Source of the DNA: a virus
Length of the DNA stretch: 31,457 nucleotides
Reading direction: 5' to 3' (one strand)
IMG/VR virus record: IMGVR_UViG_3300042290_000495
Coordinates: 1-31,457 of that record
Shown here: positions 1 through 6,809 of the stretch, piece by piece
Position numbering within the stretch: position 1 is the stretch's first letter
How the letters are laid out: the number at the start of each line of letters is the position of its first letter
Translations under genes and position numbers: made by a program
The notes under the pieces: model-generated
The model's database searches: none
The model's input: only the letters and a program-made list of their open reading frames with translations
What the model was told of the DNA's origin: nothing

Positions 1-64
1 GAACAACAATCACTCCAACTAACACCAATATAATGATAATGAAGAAATTTGCTTTAGTAATCAT
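1..64 (-). CDS. Partial small membrane protein (N-terminus only)
   Basis: An ATG at 64 opens a frame that runs off the left edge of the window. The 21 visible residues begin MITKANFF and continue as an unbroken run of Ile, Leu, Val and Gly, which is a transmembrane segment or an uncleaved signal anchor. It starts 12 nt after the stop codon of the zinc-ribbon/ParB-like gene, with A-rich sequence (AATAAAG) before the ATG, and so continues the same operon. Family and function cannot be told from this fragment. Confidence 0.6.
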   Translation of the reverse strand, partial: MITKANFFIIIILVLVGVIVV

Positions 65-76
65 ATCTTTATTGTT

Positions 77-1351
77 TTACCATTTTTTACAAGACCAATA
101 ATTAGCTTTCCAACGTGGTCCTGGATTGCTACAATTATGTCTTGCTCTATACGCTGCACGGCGTTTTGGATTTTTAGCTTTAATAACCATTCGTTTACCT
201 TTAGCTGATTTACCTCCAAAACCGAAGTTAACTTTTACAACTTTACCTTTAGCATTTTTAACGTATACTTTAAACTTTTTAATATCGCCTTGCATGATTT
301 TACCTAATTGGACTTTACGCCCACGGTATTCAGCTTCGGTTAATTTAGATTCAGTTAATTGACGAGAGTATTCCTTCATAAACATGATGAATCCCTCGTA
401 ATCCTCTTCACTTTCTACATCATATTCTTCAGTTAAATCAGCCCCAATATCGTTTACATCTTGGTATGCGTATTTATTTGAAGGTTCAATTGTAGCTAAA
501 ATTACTTGTGGGTTTATACCTTTTGCTCTAGCAACCATTAAACGAGTATTACCACCTACTAAATAATATTTATTCGGAGAATATTGGAGAATCAACGCGG
601 GAGGTGTTTTTTCAGCGGCTAATATGCTTTGAATATCTTTACCGTAGTGACGCGCCAATTCAATCGCTTCTTCCTCAGAATTTATATCGTATGAGTCGGT
701 ATTTTCTAAACGACTCCACATTTCATCAGTTAATGTAACTTCTTTACCACTTGCGAATGAATTATATACTACATCATATGGTAGACCTAATTCATCTGCT
801 GTACGTTCTATTTCCTCGTTTTCGGCTTGTAGAATAGGAATCCACAATAATGGAGATTTACTTTCTAAACGTACTTTAGCTTTATCTGTATTCGGAACAA
901 CACGATCGCCTTTACGATCAGCATTTGCTTTTTTACGAGCAGTAGCAGCACGTTCAGCTTTAGTTAATGAATTTGCTTTAGCACGAGGTAAACAACGAGT
1001 TGTTGCTTGTCCTTTTTTCATTGTGCCGCATGGACCTGTTATATTACCTTGAGTATCGATACGAACCCAATCTTCTTTTTGAAACCAATCACGTAGTGAT
1101 TCGTTCATATCATATTTTTCAACATTATCATGTCCGCATTTATGACAAACGAATGGATCTTTACCTCCATCTTCTAAATTCCATTCCCAACCGCAGTTTT
1201 CACATTCAACTGTTTCTTCATCTCCTTCCATTAACCCTTTACATACTTTAACAGCACGACCTGATAGATAAGCAGATGGCGATTCACCAGCTGCTATACG
1301 GCGATCATAATATGATCTACCTTTAGGACAGAGTTTTTTCTCTTCAATCAT
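77..1351 (-). CDS. Zinc-ribbon / ParB-like multidomain phage protein with basic C-terminus
   Basis: A 424-residue protein of several unlike parts. Residues about 50-75 form a zinc ribbon with two Cys pairs (CENC and CHKC). Residues about 85-160 are a Lys/Arg-rich segment with GPCGTMKKGQATTRC and AKANSLTKAERAATARKKAN, of a type found in other phage proteins. Residues about 245-290 resemble the ParB/sulfiredoxin core: a hydrophobic strand, then YYLVGGNTRLMVARAKG. The last 65 residues are very basic (FGFGGKSAKGKRM, NPKRRAAYRARHNC) and end in WSCKKW. The ATG overlaps the previous stop codon by 4 nt. Nucleic-acid binding is likely from the zinc ribbon and charge. A role as an injected or scaffold-associated polyvalent protein is only a guess. 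ParB-like folds can be nucleases, CTPases or kinases, so no reaction is assigned. Confidence 0.75.
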   Translation of the reverse strand: MIEEKKLCPKGRSYYDRRIAAGESPSAYLSGRAVKVCKGLMEGDEETVECENCGWEWNLEDGGKDPFVCHKCGHDNVEKYDMNESLRDWFQKEDWVRIDTQGNITGPCGTMKKGQATTRCLPRAKANSLTKAERAATARKKANADRKGDRVVPNTDKAKVRLESKSPLLWIPILQAENEEIERTADELGLPYDVVYNSFASGKEVTLTDEMWSRLENTDSYDINSEEEAIELARHYGKDIQSILAAEKTPPALILQYSPNKYYLVGGNTRLMVARAKGINPQVILATIEPSNKYAYQDVNDIGADLTEEYDVESEEDYEGFIMFMKEYSRQLTESKLTEAEYRGRKVQLGKIMQGDIKKFKVYVKNAKGKVVKVNFGFGGKSAKGKRMVIKAKNPKRRAAYRARHNCSNPGPRWKANYWSCKKW

Positions 1352-1551
1352 TTACCTTTATTCTTAATTTTATAATATATCTGTACTCCTAACCATCCAA
1401 TAGATAGGATATAAAATAGACCAGTAAGTACAGGATTTAACATAGAAAAGAAGCTATTAAATAATGCTATACACGTTGTTGCTACCCCGGCAGCATTTAG
1501 CTCATTTGATTGATGCATTTTGTTAAGAAGAGATAAAAATGTTATGACCAT
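1348..1551 (-). CDS. Small membrane protein, holin-like size
   Basis: A 67-residue protein with two hydrophobic stretches at about residues 20-37 and 39-58 and a short basic tail (YKIKNKGK). The size and two-helix layout fit a small phage holin or another small inner-membrane protein, but no diagnostic motif is visible and no endolysin lies next to it, so holin is only one option. The start ATG sits in ATATTTATG, directly after the upstream gene, and the stop overlaps the start of the following gene by 4 nt (ATGA), so translation of the two is probably coupled. Confidence 0.65.
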   Translation of the reverse strand: MVITFLSLLNKMHQSNELNAAGVATTCIALFNSFFSMLNPVLTGLFYILSIGWLGVQIYYKIKNKGK

Positions 1552-1556
1552 AAATA

Positions 1557-2144
1557 TTAACTATTTAACTTAGCACGTGATTCTTCTACGTCTTTCATTA
1601 CTTGTTCACGTATTTTCTGTTTATCTAAAGCTTTAACATGCCAATCTTCAATATCACCTTGTTCAGTTACGAATCCATTATTTGAATCCATCGAATCTAA
1701 AAATGAATCAAATCCATTTACAAATTCATCTAATGCAAAATTAGCATTAGCTTTAATGATTTTATCTTCGTATTCTTGATATTTACCTTCTATTTTAAGT
1801 TGTGATTCCATTTTAATCACACAATCAAAACATTGATTATGAATAAAAAACATTTTCTTATCATATTCGGTTTTCATTGGCTTAGAACATTCAGGACATA
1901 ATAAAGGAGCAAATACAGCTTTTTTAGCTCTGTCTAATTTGGTGACACTCATTTTAATGCCATTCTTTACAGTCCATTTTCTACCGAATTCTTCCCAAAC
2001 ATCACCTTCGTTTCGGTTAATATGTTTAGTAGTATATCCTACTTGAGTTTGGGTAGCATCACCTTGTTTACCTGATAGTAAATTACGAATACGTTGTACG
2101 TCTCGTTTTTCAAATTCTTTTTGTAATAGCGTTTCTTTAGCCAT
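1557..2144 (-). CDS. Zinc-cluster protein of unknown function
   Basis: A 195-residue, charged, soluble protein. A CPEC pair and a CFDC pair (about residues 83-110) form a probable treble-clef or zinc-ribbon metal site. The N-terminal 40 residues are rich in Lys, Glu and Gln and predicted helical, and the C-terminus (DIEDWHVKALDKQKIREQVMKDVEESR) is a helix with coiled-coil character. It starts 1 nt after the stop of the kinase-phosphatase gene and is clearly in the same operon. The family is not recognised. Its position beside nucleic-acid enzymes suggests nucleic-acid binding, which is inference only. Confidence 0.7.
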   Translation of the reverse strand: MAKETLLQKEFEKRDVQRIRNLLSGKQGDATQTQVGYTTKHINRNEGDVWEEFGRKWTVKNGIKMSVTKLDRAKKAVFAPLLCPECSKPMKTEYDKKMFFIHNQCFDCVIKMESQLKIEGKYQEYEDKIIKANANFALDEFVNGFDSFLDSMDSNNGFVTEQGDIEDWHVKALDKQKIREQVMKDVEESRAKLNS

Positions 2145-2145
2145 A

Positions 2146-3381
2146 TTATAACCCTAATTTTTGTAGTTGTTTTATTGTTGATTCTGTAGATGTATGGCGA
2201 ATACCAATACCACCTGCATCTATCCATTGTTGGATATTATCTTTTCTATCATCAATTAATATAGCATTTGGTTCTGCTAAATCTTTTTTATCTTTTGCTT
2301 GTCTGAATACAACTGGAGTTCCAGATATATTTTTATCAATCCATTCTTTTTTACCTATTACTGATGAATGTTCTCTAGAAGGTGCTGTTAATAATTTAGG
2401 ATTGTATTGTTTAATATAACCCCATAACTGCTGACCATCAGACATCCAATTTAAGTCTGCCCAAAATTTAGAGCCTGCTTTAGTGATTGCTCCCCAAAAA
2501 TCTTCTTTATTGTATGTTGAATTAACACCAGGTGCTTGCTTACCTGTTAAGTCGTTATATCCACGTTCAAAATCAACAATAACACCATCCATATCACAAT
2601 ATAATTTATATTGTTGTTGAGCTTCAGCTAACATAGCAATTTTAGATTTAGCTGAATCTAATGTATCTGTTTGAGGTATTTGTTTAACTAATGAAATAAT
2701 ATCTTGATTTAATTGTTCTGCATCTGCTTTACCTTTTGCTTGTTCCTCTGGGGTTTTAGGTTTGCTGGTGAATTTAGCAGTATCAAAATATAATTTTTTA
2801 ACTTCAGCAGGATCAAATGTTTTATTAGCATCTTCAGGATCGTTATTAATTAAAATAAAACGATCACCAAATTCTTGACGATAAACATCTATATTTTTAT
2901 TTGTGTCTCTCCAAGTACGTAATACGATTTGAGGTAATAATGAACGTTCGCGTTCAGCATTACGCTTTAAAGATGTCATAGGAGAAACATATAACATCAA
3001 CATCATTGTATCGTATCCTAATGCTTCTAATTCTGCTTTTTTCTTTAATAATGGTTTAGATGCAGCACCTGTACCATCAATAATAACATTATTTAATCCT
3101 TCAAGTGCTTTAGCATATTTTTCCTTAGTAGCTCCTTGGGCTTGACCCATTAATTTAGCTGCTTGAGATAATTCTTCGGGACCGAAATCTTTTAAGTTAG
3201 TACCTAAACCAGATGACTTAAGTAATTCTTCGTATGTATCGTCTACATTTATTACTTGATATTTTTCAACTGGAAGTAATTGTTTTAATGTATAAGTTTT
3301 ACCGGATCCAGCAGGGCCAGCTAAAAATATTGCTTTTGGTTTTCCAGTTATTTCTTGTAATATATCAAATAGTTTTATCAT
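2146..3381 (-). CDS. P-loop kinase / HAD phosphatase fusion (Pnkp-like or zeta-toxin-like kinase)
   Basis: A 411-residue two-domain enzyme. Residues 1-200 form a P-loop kinase: Walker A GPAGSGKT at about 22-29, a VNVDDTY-type strand at about 45-50 as in zeta-toxin/AAA_33 kinases, then IIDGTG near 100 and an Arg-rich lid (RNAERERSLLPQIVLRTWRDT). A charged linker (about 200-255) leads to a HAD phosphatase: motif I DMDGVIVD at about 263-270 and motif IV LIDDRKDNI near 375. The kinase-then-phosphatase order is that of T4 polynucleotide 5'-kinase/3'-phosphatase, although T4 Pnkp is shorter (301 residues) and the HAD half here looks more like a 5'-nucleotidase. Substrates could be DNA or RNA ends or small nucleotides. 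It overlaps the upstream nucleotidyltransferase gene by 4 nt. Confidence 0.85.
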   Translation of the reverse strand: MIKLFDILQEITGKPKAIFLAGPAGSGKTYTLKQLLPVEKYQVINVDDTYEELLKSSGLGTNLKDFGPEELSQAAKLMGQAQGATKEKYAKALEGLNNVIIDGTGAASKPLLKKKAELEALGYDTMMLMLYVSPMTSLKRNAERERSLLPQIVLRTWRDTNKNIDVYRQEFGDRFILINNDPEDANKTFDPAEVKKLYFDTAKFTSKPKTPEEQAKGKADAEQLNQDIISLVKQIPQTDTLDSAKSKIAMLAEAQQQYKLYCDMDGVIVDFERGYNDLTGKQAPGVNSTYNKEDFWGAITKAGSKFWADLNWMSDGQQLWGYIKQYNPKLLTAPSREHSSVIGKKEWIDKNISGTPVVFRQAKDKKDLAEPNAILIDDRKDNIQQWIDAGGIGIRHTSTESTIKQLQKLGL

Positions 3382-4253
3382 TTTATAATAAACATTTCAG
3401 GTCGCATTTGAGCGAAGTTTCTCATCATTATAGCGGCAGCAGCATTAGCTTCATTTTCATGAGCATGTCCTGTTTTGCCCGATTCAGGCGTTAACCTATT
3501 TTGTATGTCTTGTTTGTAATGAACTAATTCATGTGCTAATGTTCTAAAAACATCAGCTTGATGACGATTAGCTACACTTAATTCAATACTTTTATTATTT
3601 GGATCATATCCACCAAATGAACGTCTTGATTCTGCAGTTGTAGGATCATAAGACATTTTTAATGGAGGTAATGATTTTAATTTTAAATATTCTTTACAAT
3701 ATCCAACAAATTCTTTTAATAACGGGAATTGATTCTCATATAATGATTCATGTATTGGTTCTTCATTATTATTATAAACGCTACCGTATGCATCAAAGAA
3801 TTTCTGTGTTGTAATACCAGCAGGTAAAAAATTAGATATTTGTTTTACATTACGTGCTTGAATAGCATCTCTAAAATCAGTAGCTGATATATTTTCAAAG
3901 TTACCAGCGTCAAATACTTCTACTTTAGGATTGTCAGCTAATGAAGCAAAACGTGAACTTTCTTCTTTACCGAATACAACTACAAAATCTTGATCAGGAT
4001 TATTTTTAATCGATGATAATGTATAATATACAGGAGAGCCTTCAGATGGTATAACTTTAACTTTAGGACCTAATATATTAGTATACAATTCCCAAACCTT
4101 TAATGATTGTTCTACTGATACCCCACCACGTTCTTTAGACGAAACGGCAACTACCACCTCAGAAATATCATCTCTGTCAACTAATAATTTGACTACTTGG
4201 AAATGACCTTTGTGAGGTGGTTTAAACGCGCCTGGATAAATTGCTATCTTCAT
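3378..4253 (-). CDS. Cytidylyltransferase-like nucleotidyltransferase fused to an HEXXH zincin domain
   Basis: A 291-residue fusion. Residues 1-155 carry the nucleotidyltransferase signature: GAFKPPHKGH at 8-17, where HKGH is the HxGH nucleotide-binding motif, and ISATDFR at 122-128 as the ISST/R-type second motif. This family includes NMN and phosphopantetheine adenylyltransferases and phage cytidylyltransferases. After a linker (about 156-195), residues 195-291 contain HELVH at 241-245, a classical HEXXH zinc-protease site, with HAHENEAN at 263-270 offering a third acidic ligand (E266 or E268). Both active sites look intact. The first domain probably transfers a nucleotide to a small phosphorylated substrate, and the second would be a metallopeptidase. 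It precedes the kinase-phosphatase gene with a 4-nt overlap and is separated from the upstream gene by a 33-nt AT-rich gap. Confidence 0.85.
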   Translation of the reverse strand: MKIAIYPGAFKPPHKGHFQVVKLLVDRDDISEVVVAVSSKERGGVSVEQSLKVWELYTNILGPKVKVIPSEGSPVYYTLSSIKNNPDQDFVVVFGKEESSRFASLADNPKVEVFDAGNFENISATDFRDAIQARNVKQISNFLPAGITTQKFFDAYGSVYNNNEEPIHESLYENQFPLLKEFVGYCKEYLKLKSLPPLKMSYDPTTAESRRSFGGYDPNNKSIELSVANRHQADVFRTLAHELVHYKQDIQNRLTPESGKTGHAHENEANAAAAIMMRNFAQMRPEMFIIK

Positions 4254-4286
4254 TAATTAATATACAGTATAATATACTAATAAATA

Positions 4287-5078
4287 TTAACTTTCTGCAT
4301 TTAATTTAACTGAAGTAGGTAATGTTTCAGTATATGGAGAAGCATTTGGATTTTCTAATTTATATATGTCTTGTATTTTAGTAAACATAGTAAAATTCTT
4401 TTCAATATCATCAACTATCTTAACTTGCCACCCTTTACCTTGCATTTGACCTTCTTTACCTTCTCTATGTGTTTTAGCTTTTAACCAAATAATACCAGTA
4501 CGTGTAACGTGTTCGGTATGAGTTTCATTCCAAGCCTGCGCATAAGCCGCGAGTTGTAAGTCATATGATGTATGTAGTGAATTTGATGTTTTAATGTCTA
4601 ATAACCAAAGTTCCCCGTTGATTCTCACAATTAAATCAGCCGTACCGGCATATTCATATTGATCAGAAAATAAATGATACTCTTTAGATACTAATTCTGG
4701 TTTTACTTGGTTCCAAAAATCAGCAAATCGTAAAATCATCTTCCAAACATCTAATTGATATCTAGCAGTTCCGTATTGATCAATCCAGGTAATTTCTTTT
4801 CCACCTAAAAAATCTTCAATAGCATCATGTACTTGTGTTCCTTCATTAGCTGCTTTACGCATAATAATTTCACTATTATGACCAACATCTTTTAACCATG
4901 AATGAAAGAAATTGTTTTTAGGAAAATAATTCAATATGGAAGTAACAGATGGGTAGTACTTATCACTACGTCTGTAGAAGCGACTATCTAAAATATTTAT
5001 TTGTTTAGAATTTGCTGTGTGTTCGACAATCCGTTTAATATTTGGATCATTGATCACATTTGAATGTTGTTCAATCAT
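4287..5078 (-). CDS. RecB/Cas4-like PD-(D/E)XK exonuclease
   Basis: A 263-residue nuclease with the full RecB-family active-site order. GTQVHDAIED has His84, KEYHLF has Glu133, AGTADLI has Asp148, WLLDIKTS has Asp161 and Lys163 (the D-x-K of the motif), and DLQLAAYAQAW has the motif-IV Gln175 and Tyr. The N-terminal segment YPSVTSILNYFP is typical of phage members of this family. It probably degrades or trims DNA ends during phage replication, recombination or host DNA breakdown. The ATG overlaps the primase stop by 4 nt (ATGA), so the two are translationally coupled. No Cys cluster is seen, so it lacks the iron-sulfur site of true Cas4/AddB proteins. Confidence 0.9.
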   Translation of the reverse strand: MIEQHSNVINDPNIKRIVEHTANSKQINILDSRFYRRSDKYYPSVTSILNYFPKNNFFHSWLKDVGHNSEIIMRKAANEGTQVHDAIEDFLGGKEITWIDQYGTARYQLDVWKMILRFADFWNQVKPELVSKEYHLFSDQYEYAGTADLIVRINGELWLLDIKTSNSLHTSYDLQLAAYAQAWNETHTEHVTRTGIIWLKAKTHREGKEGQMQGKGWQVKIVDDIEKNFTMFTKIQDIYKLENPNASPYTETLPTSVKLNAES

Positions 5079-6016
5079 GTGATTTTTAGTTTTATACCCA
5101 TTATTTTTTCAAATGTTAGTGGGTATGTGTTTTCAATTATATTTAAGAAATTCTTAAATCCGATTTCATTTGCATCTTTACCGTCCATTTCAACTAAGTA
5201 AACTTCTTTACCATAGTTCATTAATGTTTGACAGTGTTGTAATGCTTCACGTTGCGCGTCTTTATCTAAAGCAACGTATACTTTTTCTACATCTGAAGTT
5301 ACTAATCGTTTCATTAGTGCTTCAGAGAGTACTTTACCAAATAATGGAATAACATTTCGTTGTATTGTTAAGGCATCAAACATACCTTCAACTAATACTA
5401 CTGGTGCATCCCAATTTACAAAATATTCTAATCCAATTATGTTTTTATTCTGTACTGATGGATTCTTGTATTTGCGAGGTGAGTCTTGATCGAATGAACG
5501 AGCAATAAAATAATTTAATTGTCCTTCTGAATCATATGATGGTATGATTACTCGTCCATTATATTCGCCTTCAGTACAGAATCCAATATTATATTTTCTA
5601 ATGTGGTTGTCTGTAATATTTCGTTTATGAAGAAAATGCAATGCTTGTTTAGCATATATTTGATCCATTTTAGATAATAGAGTAACGTCAATCAGCGTTT
5701 TGAATTCTTTAGGTAATGTTATTTGATTATAAACAATAACTTGGCGTTTACCAGGCACAATAATAACGTCTAATTGTTCTACTTTAGAACGATCGACTTT
5801 CATTGCTTTAAATAATGAATGAATTGATTTACCTTTAGTATTGCATACCCAACAGTGCCACGGATTTTCTTTCTTCTCGTTAGTGACTACATTGATTTCT
5901 AATTTCGGCTTATGGTGCTTACAAAATGGGCAATGGAATGAATGATTGCCTCGTGATGTAGGTTTAGATTTACCTAATACATTTTCCAATAAGTTTATCA
6001 AAACTAGATTTTCCAT
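5075..6016 (-). CDS. DNA primase, DnaG/T4 gp61 type
   Basis: A 313-residue primase. A zinc-binding domain at the N-terminus has CPFC (29-32) and CWVC (55-58). A TOPRIM domain follows at about 205-275, with its Glu in VVLVEGMFDALTIQ and the DxD-like metal site in VYVALDKDAQ. The zinc-finger-then-TOPRIM order, and the length compared with T4 gp61 (342 residues), fit a phage primase that makes RNA primers for lagging-strand synthesis with a replicative helicase. No helicase domain is fused, and the helicase must lie outside this window. It is preceded by the SegE-like gene (26-nt gap) and overlaps the nuclease gene by 4 nt. Confidence 0.9.
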   Translation of the reverse strand: MENLVLINLLENVLGKSKPTSRGNHSFHCPFCKHHKPKLEINVVTNEKKENPWHCWVCNTKGKSIHSLFKAMKVDRSKVEQLDVIIVPGKRQVIVYNQITLPKEFKTLIDVTLLSKMDQIYAKQALHFLHKRNITDNHIRKYNIGFCTEGEYNGRVIIPSYDSEGQLNYFIARSFDQDSPRKYKNPSVQNKNIIGLEYFVNWDAPVVLVEGMFDALTIQRNVIPLFGKVLSEALMKRLVTSDVEKVYVALDKDAQREALQHCQTLMNYGKEVYLVEMDGKDANEIGFKNFLNIIENTYPLTFEKIMGIKLKIT

Positions 6017-6042
6017 ACTATAACAATAACTAGGAAATAATA

Positions 6043-6489
6043 CTATATCAAATCCTTACGAAAGAATTTACCAGCTATATTATCGTTATATGAATTAATT
6101 TCTAACACATCGTATTCGAATTGTGCTTTTAATTCAAGATATGTTAGTTGTTTTTTACCTTTAGCTAGATATATAATTTCGCGACGAAATTTTTCAATTC
6201 CAAGTAATTTAATATCTGCTATTAATTCTTTAGATGAGCCATAATAAGTCTTCCAATCAGATTCTACGTGTAGTACCTCATGAGTAGCTTTTCTACCACG
6301 AGTAACTGGTTGTTCATCTAATTGTTTTTTGGTTAACTTATGTTTTTTATTATGGTATAGTGATTTTTTACCAATATATATTTTATTGGTATCTACATTG
6401 ATGATTTTATAAATAAAACCAAATGTGTTTTCGGGAAATTGATCAATCGTGTTGATCTGTTTTTTAAATAATAACCAATTAGGTGTCAT
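6043..6489 (-). CDS. SegE-like GIY-YIG endonuclease
   Basis: A 148-residue protein with the GIY-YIG nuclease core. GFIYKI at 24-29 and KIYIGKK at 36-42 are the two signature strands, followed by WKTYYGSS, the helix FRREIIYLAKGK (Arg), and a Glu in the C-terminal helix LELKAQFEYDVL. Related proteins in T4-like phages are annotated as SegE-type putative endonucleases. Some are homing nucleases and others are fixed phage genes. No intron or intein is seen around it. It begins inside the end of the upstream 104-residue structural gene (11-nt overlap), at the junction of the adhesin cassette and the replication operon. Confidence 0.8.
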   Translation of the reverse strand: MTPNWLLFKKQINTIDQFPENTFGFIYKIINVDTNKIYIGKKSLYHNKKHKLTKKQLDEQPVTRGRKATHEVLHVESDWKTYYGSSKELIADIKLLGIEKFRREIIYLAKGKKQLTYLELKAQFEYDVLEINSYNDNIAGKFFRKDLI

Positions 6490-6793
6490 AACGTATTAGG
6501 AAGGTCATGTCTGTTTCTACTGATATAGGAACAGGTTGACCAAATTTTGCAACCATTAATAATTCATTATCATCATTATATAATCCAAGTGTAGTTGCAT
6601 ATGGAGCAAAATCAGAACCAGTAGCAAAGTTTTTTATTTCAGAATAAGCATTTGAGCCTGTCTGACGTAAAGATGGATTATATGATAAATTAAATTCGTT
6701 TTCTTTAATTTGAGCAGTAATGTAATTTTCATACACTGTATGTTCGTTAGTGAATGATAATTTAAAACTATTTTTATTTACTATTGCTGCCAT
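6479..6793 (-). CDS. Small structural protein, paralogous to the C-terminal domain of the 13376-14377 gene product
   Basis: A 104-residue protein. Its body closely repeats the last ~90 residues of the 333-residue structural protein across the adhesin cassette: KENEFNLSYNPSL against KNNEFNYTTNPSV, TTLGLYNDDNELLMVAKFG against TTVGMYNDNNELLAVAKLS, and similar ends (FLIRYDT against LIRVKLDY). It therefore looks like a stand-alone copy of a tail or fibre module, perhaps capping or connecting the fibres encoded just upstream. Function is inferred from this likeness and from position. The start is preceded at 6 nt by the A/T motif shared with other structural genes, and the stop overlaps the SegE-like start by 11 nt. 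Confidence 0.75.
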   Translation of the reverse strand: MAAIVNKNSFKLSFTNEHTVYENYITAQIKENEFNLSYNPSLRQTGSNAYSEIKNFATGSDFAPYATTLGLYNDDNELLMVAKFGQPVPISVETDMTFLIRYDT

Positions 6794-6795
6794 AT

Positions 6796-6809
6796 ATTAT
6801 AAATATTAA
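6796..6809 (-). promoter_or_regulatory. A/T junction motif TTAATATTTATAAT
   Basis: Second exact copy of the 14-mer at 23692-23705. It begins in the stop-codon region of the 1214-residue adhesin gene and ends 2 nt before the ATG of the 104-residue structural gene. Close variants occur at 10456-10466, 1549-1560 and near 4281-4290. Confidence 0.35.

Noticed and set aside
2039-2227. Minus-strand 62-codon frame
   Set aside because: It overlaps the ends of two well-supported genes in another frame and has no domain.
4266-4278. AGTATAATATACT near-palindrome as an operator
   Set aside because: Short and composed of A/T in an AT-rich gap, so likely by chance.
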